64,000 nucleotides of DNA, taken from contig CM043788.1 in NCBI GenBank assembly GCA_023974075.1, positions 14,542,928 through 14,606,927 of the forward strand. The letters run 5' to 3'. The stretch comes from Chaenocephalus aceratus (lineage: Eukaryota; Chordata; Actinopteri; Perciformes; Channichthyidae). A program made the position numbers and the translations under genes. The notes under the pieces were generated by a model. The model made no database searches. It saw only the letters and a program-made list of their open reading frames with translations, and was not told the origin of the DNA. This document shows, in pieces, positions 47,266 through 62,289 of this stretch. Numbering within the stretch: position 1 is the stretch's first letter; every line of letters starts with the position of its first letter.

Positions 47266-47489
47266 TGTAGAAACCGATGAACGGGAGTCAGAGGCGGGTG
47301 TCAGAGGCGGTGTAATCAGAAAGGACTTCCACACTTTATTATCCATTAATCAACAACAGGTAAGTACATGTGCTGCTCTGCATGACAAGCTAGCATGAAT
47401 GACCTCAAACCCCGGTACCCTCACTAACGGGTCCAGGTTGCAACACAATAATCTCAATGGTGAATTATGTATCATAACGTGTCACCACA
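47266..47489 (-). repeat. 3' LTR of R2
   Basis: 224 bp. Shares more than nine tenths of its positions with the other LTR by eye; carries the 13 bp duplication. The adjacent minus-strand text is the poly-G purine tract. Confidence 0.85.
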
Positions 47490-47521
47490 CAAGCCCCCCC
47501 AGAATTCACCCATAAACAAAA

Positions 47522-48019
47522 TCAGCGTGGCGGGGTGGAACAACAGGTCGACCACCGCGACTCCGGGTAATACACCGGGTAGCGGTCAGGTGTCGTGGCG
47601 TCGTTGAGGTGGCGGTAATCCCCGCACGGGCGCCAACCGTCGTTCGGCTTGGGAACGACGTGTAGAGGAGAGGCCCAAGGACTGTCAGAACGACGGACGA
47701 TACCCAGGCGTTCCATGGTTGAAAACTCCGCCCTCGCTACTGCAAGCTTAGAAGGGTACAACCGCCGGGCCCTGGCGTAGACTGGGGGACCTTCGGTGGT
47801 GACATGGTGCTCCACCCCATGCTTGGTGGTGAGCGCGGAGAAGGTGGGTAGCGTCAGGTCTGGAAATTCAGCCAACAACCTGAGAAAAATGTCCGCTCCC
47901 GACAGCGAGCCCGACAGCCCGTCATACGCTGTCCTTGCCAAGTGTACACACGAGAGAGGAAAACGTCGAGGCATCAACCAAGCGTTTATTTTTAACGTCC
48001 ACCAGGAGTCTGTGAGCAC
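47522..48019 (-). pseudogene. R2 pol fragment (reverse transcriptase fingers)
   Basis: Contains [53 protein letters not shown] and TPDRYPV, the start of a gypsy RT. The palm with the catalytic Asp pair, RNase H and integrase are absent; the frame runs into 3' sequence and stops. Confidence 0.85.
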
Positions 48020-48061
48020 ATAAAAAGTCTGCCCAGAGGAGGGGAAAAGAAATGTCTGCCG

Positions 48062-48400
48062 TCACACAATCCCAGTTGAACCGCTGTCCTCCAATACAAT
48101 ACAATACATAGGCCTCACGCCGTACGTGCGAATGGGGCCACCATTAGCCGTCATCAACCGCGGTCCATGTCCCCCACGAGCGATGTCTTCCCTCGACGCA
48201 GGAACAACACTCCGTTGAGCTCCTGTGTCACACAGAAACAAGCTTCCTGAGACTCTGTCGCTGACGAAGAGAAGCCTGCTCGTGCCGCCAACGCTCAGGG
48301 CCACTACTGAGCGCCGGCTCCTCTTTTTCCCGGAGGCTTGTAACTGCAGGGAGCAACACACTTCTTCGCCCTGGCCCCGAACCGCGTGTGGTAAAGACAC
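48062..48400 (-). pseudogene. R2 protease fragment
   Basis: LFLCDTGAQRSVVPAS carries the aspartic protease DTGA motif near the middle, with GPIRTYGVRPMY after it. In a separate frame from the RT piece. Confidence 0.75.
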
Positions 48401-48559
48401 TCTCCTGTGTCCCCACGCCGGCTTGGTACCGTCACGTCCAGCCTCCCCAAGCCTTCTTAACTGTAGAGGGGGCGCCGAGCGTCACAGCTAGCACCTCTGC
48501 ACCGGACTGCTGGGTAGCCAGAAAAAAACGGCACGGGGGCTCCGTAATGGACGTGTTGG

Positions 48560-48960
48560 CTAGCGCCGTCTGAACCCGGGAAGGCAAGTTGTGCAGGAAC
48601 GTCTCCATGAACAAAATCCGGGGTTCTTCCGCAAATGTAGCATTTTCTCCATTAGCTGAGATGGCTTGCCGTCCCCTAGGCCTTGAATGTCAAGAATCTG
48701 GCGGGCCCTCTCCTTAGCAGATAAGCTAAATGTCTTAAGAAGGGCTTTAATCGCCTCATATTTGCCATGGTGCGGGGAGTCTGCGATAAATCCCACCAAC
48801 CTGGATGACGTGGAGCTTCCCATCGCTGCTACCACGTGGAAATATTTCAAATCCCCGTCACGGACTTGTCGGCAGGCAAAGTGTGCCTCCACGTGTGCGA
48901 ACCACGCCGCAGCAGCATGCTCCCAAAACTCCGGCAGCTTTACAAAACATTGTTCATCGA
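48560..48960 (-). pseudogene. R2 gag fragment
   Basis: KLPEFWEHAAAAWFAHVEA then YFHVVAAMGSSTSSRLVGFI and DGKPSQLMEKMLHL are typical of the capsid region of gypsy elements in fish. The frame is lost before the zinc knuckle. Confidence 0.75.
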
Positions 48961-48998
48961 GTCTTCGGAAACTTTCTCGAAAACGTCAGGGTCACCAG

Positions 48999-49209
48999 TG
49001 TAGAGCCGATGAACAGGGAGTCAGAGGCGGTGTATTCAGAATGGACTTCCACACTTTATTATCCATTAATCAACAACAGGTAAGTACATGTGCTGCTCTG
49101 CTTGACAAGCTAGCATGAATGACCTCAAACCCCGGTACCCTCACTAACGGGTCCGGGTTGCAACACAATAATCTCAATGGTGAATTATGTATCATAACGT
49201 GTCACCACA
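48999..49209 (-). repeat. 5' LTR of R2
   Basis: 211 bp, followed on the minus strand by a primer-binding site like tRNA-Trp (TGGTGACCCTGACG). Confidence 0.85.
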
Positions 49210-49628
49210 GTGGTCTCATAATCAATAATCAATTAAACCTTGTTAGCTTAGCTAATGTCTTAAATACTCAAATTATGAAGGGTCCTGTTTGAGCCAGAGC
49301 ACGTCCTCAAGCGTGACTATTATCTAACACACCTTATAGCGCTGGACGTTAATCATTAGTGAATCATTAGGTTGAAATTAGCTGGTATTATTACACAATG
49401 TGGAAGGATTTTAACACAACTGTGAACTTGGCAACCCAAAAAGGTATTATTTTTTATTGTCTTCTAACTTTAAACTGGATTCATTTGGCAGATGCTTTTG
49501 ACTTGATTTTGAAAGTAATTTTGAGAGTGTTTGTTAAAGACTTAAGGTGTCACTGTCTAAAAATGTTAACAAACCAGTCAGAACAAACACGTTTCTGTTC
49601 ATTTATGGTGCCTCCACTAACGATTGAA

Positions 49629-50563
49629 CAACCTGATCTCACCAGAATGCGTGACTCCACCACGACTCCTTAACACCACAATGCGTGGTGGAGTCACGAA
49701 CTTTGTTACATTTACGTGTCGGCACCACGCAAACAACCCCAATGTAAAGTGAATGAGGCTCCTTTGTCGTGGTGCACACACGCATTTCTACAACGTCCCG
49801 CAGTGAGCTTTTATTCTATACAACGTTTTTTAAATCTACTTTATAGCTTGTAGTAACTCACGGGAGGCTTCTTTTATTTTATTTGTATTCATAATTATTT
49901 TTATTTTTCGTCAGAATGTAAAAATTACTTTAGTTACGAATTTGTGTTCTCAAAAAACAGTGCATTGTGTGTAATGCAACTGTGATTTTTATTAAATTAG
50001 TTAGTTTTTAAGGAAGGCCAGAGCTTCAGCTGTGTCAAATAGATTGTTCCCTTTAGTTAACGTTATTTAAAAGATAATGATCATGTCCCCTGTATTGTAT
50101 TACGAGCGTCCATTCCCATTGGATAACGGAGAATTTTACACCCGGAAGTAAGTAGCCTATTCTCCTTACTGTCGATTGATTTTACAGTGATATCTGCACT
50201 ACTCATCGACTAAAAAACACCAAATTGTCCTTGTTAATTACACAACATTGATAGGTTTGAATTGTGTACAATGCTTTTGTATTTTTCCCCCTTCGATTCG
50301 GAGAAACAAATATTTTTTCGGAGTTTTTGGACGGCAGAAGACACTACACTACCCAGAATCCTCAGCTATCGTTTGGGACTACACCATGTGCGTAGCTTGA
50401 CAAACCCCGTGATCAGTCCTCAGGCTCCTCGAGCCTCATTCACTTTACATTGGGGTTGTTTGCGTGGTGCCGACACGTAAATGTAACAAAGTTCGTGACT
50501 CCACCACGCATTGTGGTGTTAGGGAGTCGTGGTGGAGTCACGCATTCTGGTGAGATCAGGTTG
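49629..50563. mobile_element. Long-inverted-repeat DNA element E4 (short member of the modular family)
   Basis: The ends CAACCTGATCTCACC on both sides are flanked by the 8 bp duplication CGATTGAA (49621-49628 and 50564-50571). The arms are about 135 bp, with the hairpin GTGACTCCACCACG...CGTGGTGGAGTCAC. The inner part at 50185-50400 matches E1's arms (GTGATATCTGCACTACTCAT, CACTACACTACCCAGAATCC), and TTACACCCGGAAGTAAGTA at about 50138 matches E2. Non-autonomous. Confidence 0.85.
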
Positions 50564-50571
50564 CGATTGAA

Positions 50572-53235
<2,664 letters not shown>

Positions 53236-53268
53236 TCCTATTCTATTCTATTCTATTTTATTCTATGT
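53236..53268 (+). repeat. (TTCTA)n pentanucleotide repeat
   Basis: About six TTCTA units with one variant, following a retroposon-like text (TGGGTTAAATGCAGAGGCCA) at 53166-53185. Confidence 0.8.
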
Positions 53269-54301
<1,033 letters not shown>

Positions 54302-54481
54302 GCTCTACCTTCATGCTGTCTAGTTTTTCTGTTAGCAGACATTTTCACAACACCAGCAGGAGGCTTCTCCAACAACAAACTGACATTGACCCCGGTGTTG
54401 CTCCAAACTTACATCAGCCCCTCTGTTTTTTACCGTTATGTAACTACATAACCAAGTTTGATGGCCTCTCGGTTTGCAGTA

Positions 54482-54485
<4 letters not shown>

Positions 54486-54542
<57 letters not shown>
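54486..54542 (+). repeat. (GT)n microsatellite
   Basis: A pure GT array 185 bp after the CA array, in the complementary orientation. Confidence 0.97.
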
Positions 54543-54543
<1 letters not shown>

Positions 54544-54596
54544 TAACAAGCATAGAAAGATGGATTTTTACTCTAGGAGACACATCCCCTGCTGGC

Positions 54597-56792
54597 TTTA
54601 TTTTTGTAATCATAATACGTCAATATCATCGCAGTGCAAACACTTAGTATAAAATATCATCTTTAACCAAATGTACATTCACATAAATACATAAATACAT
54701 CTCAACAAAATAACTTGACAAATATCGGGTCATTCATAGTATATCTCTGAAAAAGACTCTACAATGTACAATAATAACAAGTAATACCTACATATAACAA
54801 TTGAAACCCGTATCATACAGTATGAAAATATCCAATTTACAGGAAAAATATTGTACACAACTCCTTTCCATCAACTGTTTAAAGCAAGTGTATAAAAATC
54901 CTCATTTTTAATCTCTTTCAAAACTCAAAATAAGCGTTTAAGCTACTATATAGTAAATATATTTAAAATATGATAAATAGTACAACAACATCATTTCAGT
55001 TCAGGTTACGGTGTTGAATAAATCCCCCCAAAAATCAACTCTTTCTATCATTTGAGTTACAAAAACTGCTCAAGAACAGCTGTAAAAATACAGGCATTCA
55101 ACAGAAGGAAATCGACAATATCCGTAGCCACACATTCAGTTGTGCTACAGCTCAACACCAAAACACTTTGATATGTTTATGAAAATAGGTTGGCACATTT
55201 GAAAACCAGCTACCTGTTGACTACAGCAGGAGCGGGGAGGAGGAGGAGGAGGAGGGACCCCCGTCCTGATGTCAAACCGCCCTGAAAAAGTCCTTCCGCA
55301 CACTAAGCTCCTGAAGAAGACACGGGTCAAAAAAAGCACCTTACATTCAAGAGGACGGCTACCGTTAGCGCATGCATGAGGACTACATTAAACAGAGTCA
55401 CTGTGTCCGCTGCTCGGCCTGTAGAATGTTCCATCAAAGCATGCATGTAAGAGCCACAGGCTGGCAGGCAGTGCATGCTAGAACAGATTAAAGGATAGTT
55501 AATGGCTATGGTAAGCCGTACTGTGAGTTGCATGCTATTCCATAAAATAAATCATCTGGATTTGTATGAGGAGGCCAGACACGGAGGTTTGGGTGTCTCC
55601 CCATAAACAGCAGTTTTCTTCTCTCGACCAAAGCAGCTTTTTAGTTCATAAAAAATACTATAACAGGATTTTTTAAACAATAGAAAATATTTCTTAATAC
55701 CAAGCACGCAGAAAAAATGTTTTTCTTTTTTTAAATAGAATCCCTTGAGGAGATACACACTGGTGTGGCTAGCTATGCACACTCTATTGGCTACATACAC
55801 TATTAGGTCAAACTAGGATCCAGCTGGCTACATGCAAGGGGCTGAGAGAGGAGACGAACCGCTTTTATTGCTACACTTTGACGAGGAAGAATCTGGAAGT
55901 CAAGCATCACAGGGAAACAGACAGCAAACGGGACTGAGGTGCAGCAGTGGCATCATGCACTTAAAGACCATGGGCGGCTCGGCTCAGGGAATCAAGAGTT
56001 TGCCTCATGTGCCGTCCGAGGGTTCAGGTGGGGGGGAACAAACGTCCAGGAAATGATTGAAGGCAATGCCCTGTCGTATTTTGGCGAGTTTAACCTTCAA
56101 CTGCCATTTACAATTATACATTTGGCTTCATCCACTTTAAAAACATATATCTCTTGGACTACAATGCCCCTGTAATTAAGTCATCCGAGTTGGTTTCCAA
56201 TAAATCAATCGAAAAGGCAACGAAAAGATAGCAACGAAAAGATGGCAAGAAAATCTTTGTGAGGAGTGCTCGCTAAGGCAACAGCACTGATTTGGTTTGA
56301 TACTGAGAGAAAAGGGTCAGCTAAAGTTGTTAAAGGAATTTGAATGTGTGCATGTCGTTGCGAGAGGCTTGCGTGCTACACTAACAGTTGTGCAATTGTT
56401 TTTATTTTGTTGCTTATTTAGATTGTTAAAGTTGTGGAAACAGTTCTGGGAGTCGACTCAGAAATCGTGGAGACACCCTTGGCCTTTGATTGGTCACAAA
56501 GCAACGTGGCAAAAAGCTTCCTGGATCCTGTTCACGACACTCCACGGCGTGAGACAACAAACAGGGCTTGAGTGAGTGAGAGAGAGTCTGATTGAGACTC
56601 CAGTCCTAAACGCAATCCAGGCCTCCCATTGGACGGTCAGAGTATGAGTTGCCTCCCACAGACAGTAGAAGAAGAGTCGAGGTCAGCTGGTGTTATTCCT
56701 CTTTTTAATAAACTCTCCATTCTATCTCGTCATTTCCCCCACCTACACTCTTTTTTTCTGTATTTCCACTATCACCATGGAGACAGCATCCA
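54597..56792 (-). other. adcy1: adcy1 3'UTR (probable)
   Basis: Downstream of the adcy1 stop on the minus strand, ending at an AATAAA hexamer (plus-strand TTTATT 54597-54602) just before the GT array. About 2.2 kb, AT-rich toward the end, with no other gene seen. A GGA-type repeat lies at 55236-55256. The exact end is inferred from the hexamer only. Confidence 0.45.
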
Positions 56793-57107
56793 TCACAGCG
56801 TTGCCGTGGGGACAGAGGGCAGGTACCTTGTGATGCTGGTGGAGGTGGTTGGTTTGGCCATGCCGGGGCTCGGGTTCCTGGTGGTGGCGTAGGTGGTGAT
56901 GGTGGGGGCGGGGCTTAGCCTGGTGCACACGCTGCCCGGGTTGAGCGCGCCAGAGCGGCGCTCAGCATTGGTTTGAGATGGCTTGCTGCCATGCCTGCGA
57001 CCCTCCAGAAAGTATGTGAGCATCTGACCTTTGCCCTTAACACTGACCTGGCCCCGGCAGACAAAGTCATAGTGGTCCGTGATGATACGATGGACGTCTT
57101 CTGTCAC
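56793..57107 (-). CDS. adcy1: adcy1 last coding exon
   Basis: 104 codons plus stop at 56793-56795, acceptor [38 protein letters not shown], then a Ser/Thr/Pro-rich divergent tail. Confidence 0.92.
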   Translation of the reverse strand: MTEDVHRIITDHYDFVCRGQVSVKGKGQMLTYFLEGRRHGSKPSQTNAERRSGALNPGSVCTRLSPAPTITTYATTRNPSPGMAKPTTSTSITRYLPSVPTATL

Positions 57108-59978
57108 CTGGAGAGGGAACATTGAAAAAGCAAAGCAGATCTCAAATACGCTGCAATGCTTTCACCGAAAAGGACTGGATATTTAAGAATAAAAAAACGT
57201 TATTTATGACTAAAAGATAGGGAGATTGATACCATTTGCGTCTGCTTACTTAATGTGTACATCTAGGAGTGGTTAGCTTATCTTAGCTTAGCATAAAGAC
57301 TGGAAACGTGTAAACAGCTAGCCCGGCTATTTCCAAAGTGTCATCGTTAACCTGTACAACCAGTTAGGCGTTGGTACTATTTCTCAATAAATAACAGTGT
57401 ATCTACCCACTCAGCACTTCTGTGGTGTACCAGACTGTGGCACAGGGTGCCAGATATGGTGTGAGATATTGATACCAAACATGGTTACTTCCCCTTAAAT
57501 AACCAGACTTCAGAAAGCTACAGAGAGTGCTTTGGACAATAAAGTGTTGCTTTTAAAAACTAAACCGACATTTTCCTACAGACACAAATTGTTTTTTCTG
57601 TCCTTCGGTTTTTAATCCCGTCCTTTTTGAACAGGTCTGTCTTGAGCCTTTTTGATGGTAATATTAATTGATATTAGAAGACCACAGTGTACCTGTATCT
57701 TTCCTTGTACTCCAGTGCTGTCCATCCTGCTGGCTACGTTCACTGTGTTTCCCCAGATGTCATACTGAGGTCTTCTGGCTCCAATTACTCCTGCCACCAC
57801 TGGACCCACATTGATACCTGGACAAAAAACGAGGGGGGTAAAAAACACATCTTAAAGTGTTTAATAAATGAATGCACAGGTTTAGGCTGATTTTTATTTG
57901 TTTATATATTGAATATAATGGAAGTCAACACTGATTTTAGGGTATCAGATGAGACAAGCGCTGGTGTCCTGGGTGAAAGTCACATGTTTCACCCACTCAT
58001 CCATCCAAACTAAATGCATTAACATCGTCTGAGAATGCAATTTAAAGGGGATCAGGCTGTTGAATGCTAAGTAACAAATATGTGTACAGTTTAACATCTG
58101 TGACAAAGTGGTCGCTGCACATCCCGAAAAATTATCCAGTGTGAGACAGATTTCTTTTTTTCTTGTTGTTATTGTTTTTATCGAAGCAAGCATCTATACT
58201 CAAAACAACTTGAGTAATGCAAAAATAAATTACATCACAGATGTCCATGCACAATCAATGTTGTTGCTTCATCTGTACAGTCACAGTTCTACAGGTTTTA
58301 GATATTGGAAAGCAACATGGCACATGCTGAATTGAAACTAGGCCAATCTTTGTTTTTGTGCACTTCCTCGAAATCCAGCATTACGCAAATGACCAAATCT
58401 TGCATTTCTGCAATGGGGGTTTAGCCAAGCACACACATTGAGCCCCGCAGTTTTCAGACAGGATGGCACTGTGTACACCAGACTACGCTGGGATTAAACA
58501 AGCGCTCCTGCTGCAGGCTCCCCACAGGATACCCAACACAATGGAACCCACAACTTCAGGTCTCGATGTGACGAGCTTCCTGCAGGGTTCGCTCTTTCTG
58601 TGATGCATTTCCCTTTACTTACTGGCACTGAGCGTCAGTGGTGCCCAGTGCAATAGGTCACCAGCTCCAGCTGTGTGTTTGTGCATGCGTGTGTATTTTC
58701 GCTCACCCACTCTCAGGACAAAGTCGTTGTAAGACTGGTAGTTGATGGCATCCAGGACGTCAAACATTTCGATGGCGAAATCTGAAACTGTGCATAAATG
58801 TGAAGTGATGGACTTCTTCACCTGTGAATCAGAAAAACACAGACATATCAGAAAAAGACACATTGATGCACATACAGGCATGCTAACAGCCAATGTAGGA
58901 AGTGATATTACCCTTCAGAGGTGTTTCCTTTATGTTATTATACACATTACAATCTAGGACGCACCTGTTGTTTTCTTTCTAAAGTGAAACCACCTTTGTG
59001 ACTGACTGTTAAGTTTGCAAAAGTTTCAGAAAGGGCCCTTTTGTTTGTCAGCTTTGCAGGATTTAAAGCATTTTTCCGAATGCAAAATGCACTAAAAATA
59101 TGGTGATGCCACAGAGGCCGGTAATCCCTCACGGAGGATTTGTGGGGTGAAACGTGATAGCATTGTAAATATCAAGACACAGGAAATAGCTACCTGCATA
59201 TACTAGGCCTCTCAAAGTGGCTGTGTGCACTTGATTTTTTTTTTCAATGCGCTGATTCCCTGCAAACACACAGAAAAGTTTACACAGAATCTTAATATAG
59301 CTACGAAAGGTGTACCATGGAGGCAGTTGTAGGAACCAGCCCTACTGCAGCCATGTATGTGCTGCCAATAGTCTTGATTTTCTCGATATCCCTGTAGCAC
59401 TCCTTGTCCATCAGCTGAAAGGTGGCAAAAAAATAGGAAAACAGGGGGGAAGCATTACCACTATTTTCAAATTGGAATAAAGTGTTAGTTCTTATATATC
59501 ATAGGTTGTCTTGGTAAAATGTAATATGTTGGCGTGTTTGAGCAAATGAATGCTTCAAGATGCTGATTATAGATTCAAGCAGGCCAAAAGTCATCTGTAA
59601 GTAATTCCTTAATTTGGAGGACTTTCCCACCAGCAACCATAGCTTATTATGGTATGCTGCGTTGATAAACACAGTATGTTTCTGACCGTCGTGGCCACAA
59701 TGTCATCTTTAAAAATGATGTTATTGAGGTCATATTGCACCAGAGCTTTACATCAGATTCTCAAAAGGTCAACATGGGGTAAAGATATACATAAAAACTG
59801 ATTTACGATACATCATCAAGAATGTTCTCACCTCATCAAAGTCAGCGATGATCTCATTGAGCAGCCGAAGGCACTCGACGCCCATGTTGTTGCCGTCTAG
59901 CTCGATGTAGAAGTCATTAAAGTTGGCGATAGAGGCGAACAGCACTCCGACCTGAGCGTAGGACTGGTAGTACAGATC
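56793..59978 (-). CDS. adcy1: Adenylate cyclase type 1, C-terminal five coding exons (C2 catalytic domain, 266 aa)
   Basis: Membrane enzyme making cAMP from ATP; type 1 is the calcium/calmodulin-stimulated neural form. Exons on the minus strand: 59978-59832, 59414-59316, 58821-58707, 57817-57693, 57107-56793. All junctions are GT/AG and phases fit (801 nt with stop). The C2 domain begins [17 protein letters not shown] with [28 protein letters not shown] holds the adenine-contacting Lys. [15 protein letters not shown] holds the Asp plus the Asn/Arg pair used in catalysis. [14 protein letters not shown] holds the phosphate-contacting Lys, so the active site looks complete. The tail after this is poorly conserved and ends [10 protein letters not shown]. 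Synteny with igfbp1 and igfbp3 supports type 1 over type 8. Earlier exons (both membrane blocks and C1) lie beyond the right edge; none was found in 60-64 kb. Confidence 0.93.
57237..57380. repeat. Dispersed teleost repeat in adcy1 intron
   Basis: The text TTAGCTTATCTTAGCTTAGC, AAAGACTGGAAACGTG and AACAGCTAGCCCGGCTATTT is a very common fish repeat, probably from a small DNA transposon. It lies in the last intron. Confidence 0.5.
57693..57817 (-). CDS. adcy1: adcy1 exon: catalytic NVASRM region
   Basis: Two bases plus 41 codons, acceptor TTGTCCAG, donor ATACAG|GTACAC. Contains [19 protein letters not shown] and [12 protein letters not shown]. Confidence 0.94.
58707..58821 (-). CDS. adcy1: adcy1 exon: [20 protein letters not shown]
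   Basis: 38 codons plus one base, acceptor GATTCACAG, donor AGTGG|GTGAGC. Ends FVLRVG, with the Gly codon split across the junction. Confidence 0.92.
59316..59414 (-). CDS. adcy1: adcy1 exon: adenine-binding Lys region
   Basis: 33 whole codons from [20 protein letters not shown] to TTASM, acceptor CTTTCAG, donor CCATG|GTACAC. Confidence 0.92.
59832..59978 (-). CDS. adcy1: adcy1 exon: start of C2 domain
   Basis: 49 whole codons, acceptor CCCTCCAG, donor [30 protein letters not shown] and [11 protein letters not shown] are strongly conserved in type 1 cyclases. Confidence 0.93.
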
Positions 59979-62289
59979 CTGGAGGGGAAAAACAATTATT
60001 CAAAACTGCATTCATTAAATGGTTTTAGTTTTCGTCCTGTTCTGAGATATCTTCCTTTGAGATGTCTGCCTATACGAAGGAACGAATTGTAAAAAAAAAA
60101 GTGTCCGTAACCTCGAACATTTACATTTTTTTTAAAACAAATTCTCCTGAGGAAATAGTCACACACAAAACTCAAAGTGTTCTGTGGACTATCCAGACTA
60201 ACAGAGAAATATACAATGCTTTTTGTATGCCATTTTCAAGTGCTGTCACACACAATTGTATTCAATAAAATTGTACACGGGTCAGTCCTTTAACTGAACT
60301 CATATTGTACACATTAATCCTGGTAAAAACCTCAGATTTACATTCAACGTACTGGTAACAAGGTGCAATTCATATGGTCTTTACTATGGTAATTGTAATG
60401 AAAACTTCTGGAGCATGGAGTCGAAACACAATGAGACACGGAAGAGCTCGAACTTGATTGATGACAAACATTGAAGATTTATAAGAAGAACGACTTTTGC
60501 TGCAGACACAAAGTGACACAGCGCTTGACGTAAAGATTTCTCACCCAGTCCCATGTCTTTATCTCTATCAGCTGATGCCAACGGGAAGGAATAAGGAGAC
60601 AAAACACGGAGAGCAAAGCAGCAAGGTTGCACGCCTGTTATCAGCGAGAAAACTGATAAACTGGGTCAAAGTTATGGACTTGAAAATATTTCATCAAAAG
60701 TTATTCATCTTTAGTCAATAATTATGTATTTTTCATGTGTTTTGTCTCAGATTTATACTTGTATAAGTATACTATATACTGTACTTATACTTACTGTGGA
60801 TTCAGACAATGATTTTCTCACCATATATTCTACATCCAAGTTCTTACTGTGATTTTGTATTACTTGCACATAATGCATACTTTTAATGAATTAAGATGTA
60901 TTTGGATGCTTGAATAGAGTTCCCGTGGGATAACCAGTAGTTAGAAAATAACATAAAAGACAGATGCATTGCAGCTGACTGTTAAGACAATTCAAAAGAA
61001 CTTCATTTTCACATTGTCTGTGAGAGAAAATTCAGCAAATCAGGTGCTGAGTTATTAATGAATGTCAAATAAAAGAACCAAAGAGAACTGGGACCTATTT
61101 GGTTCCATTTAAGTCCAGCAACAGACGAAAGGCACTGTAGTTCCCATGCAACAAAAACAAATATTCTTTTATTATGTTGGAGCGGTGGAACTTTGTATTC
61201 CTGGCAGCGCTGCGTTATGAATACAGTGTATAGTGAACTTTAGCCCAGAGGAAAGAGAGGAAGCCTTCTTATACACTGTAGCTGCGAGCGCTCACCAATG
61301 TGCCGGAAACGAACTTCCTGACTTCCTGCTCCCAGTGTTTACTAGTCTCAGCCTCAGATGATCCCTGCACCGTCTGATGCACAGCCCTCTGATTGTTGAG
61401 GGATAAGGACCACCTAATCTATCTTTCTGTTATTCACATGACAGGACCTAAACTAACAATACATGTAACCTTATAACCTGCACTGTGTGTGCGGCCGTAG
61501 CCTATGAGTGATGCATCCATGCATGCACATAGTGCTGCAGTGTCGTCCAGAAAGCTATTTAAAACTAAAAAGGGCCAAATTCGAATGACAAAATAAATAT
61601 CTGTTATGATGGATTCATGTCATAGACTTGATTTCATCTCATCAAATCGAGGGGTGAGAACCAGAGTAAGTGACATTTGACCAACTTTACAGGAGAGCCA
61701 AAACAAAAAACAACCATACTTTGTCCTGACATTGTTTATTAAATTTAATATTTAATATGAAAACGTCATAAACATGTGGATGACAATATACTTAATGAAC
61801 AATATTTTGACTTTCATTGAAAAAAATATTCTTCTATCTTTTTTTTATTCGGAATAAAGTCACATGCGCCTTTTTGGAACTAAGATTTTATCTCATATAA
61901 ACTAAGAAAAAGGGCGTATCTGATAAAAATAGGAAAAAGGCTTTACATTTATGAGTTCAAAAGTAACAGTAATCAATTGTTATAATAACAATATTATATA
62001 AAAATATCCTTATATCATATTAGTTCATGGAATGTAATTATTTAAAAAAAAAAAACATTAATAACCATTTTGCCAAATAGTTAATTATTTAGCCATTTCC
62101 CCAAATAACCAATTGAAAATAGGCCACAGAGTCCATTGTGATCATATCAAATATCAATATCACATTAGTTCACTGAATAACAATACATTACATTAAACCT
62201 GGCCTAATAACTGTTTGGCAAATCAAAAACTACTTTAGAACATTGTATAGCAATATAATTATATACGACAACAGCATATTTCATGCAGA
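59979..62289 (-). other. adcy1: adcy1 intron (upstream)
   Basis: No exon of the region before C2 (the part ending in the SNPRNM-like segment) was found. AT-rich unique sequence. Confidence 0.5.

Larger units (their letters stand above)
47266..49209 (-). mobile_element. Deleted Ty3/gypsy-like LTR retrotransposon R2
   Basis: LTRs at 47266-47489 (224 bp) and 48999-49209 (211 bp), TGTAGA...CACCACA, flanked by GTGG (47262-47265 and 49210-49213). The left LTR is longer by a 13 bp tandem duplication (GTGTCAGAGGCGG). Genes read on the minus strand: gag fragment, protease and the fingers of reverse transcriptase. The rest of pol is missing, so the element is a large internal deletion. Next to the minus-strand 5' LTR is TGGTGACCCTGACG, close to the tRNA-Trp primer site. 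Beside the other LTR is the purine tract GGGGGGGG. Confidence 0.85.

Noticed and set aside
47796..49083. Plus-strand frames over R2
   Set aside because: Shadows of gag and pol on the minus strand.
60497..60721. Possible upstream adcy1 exon
   Set aside because: Neither strand here gives the residues expected before DLYYQSY, and the reading lacks splice sites.
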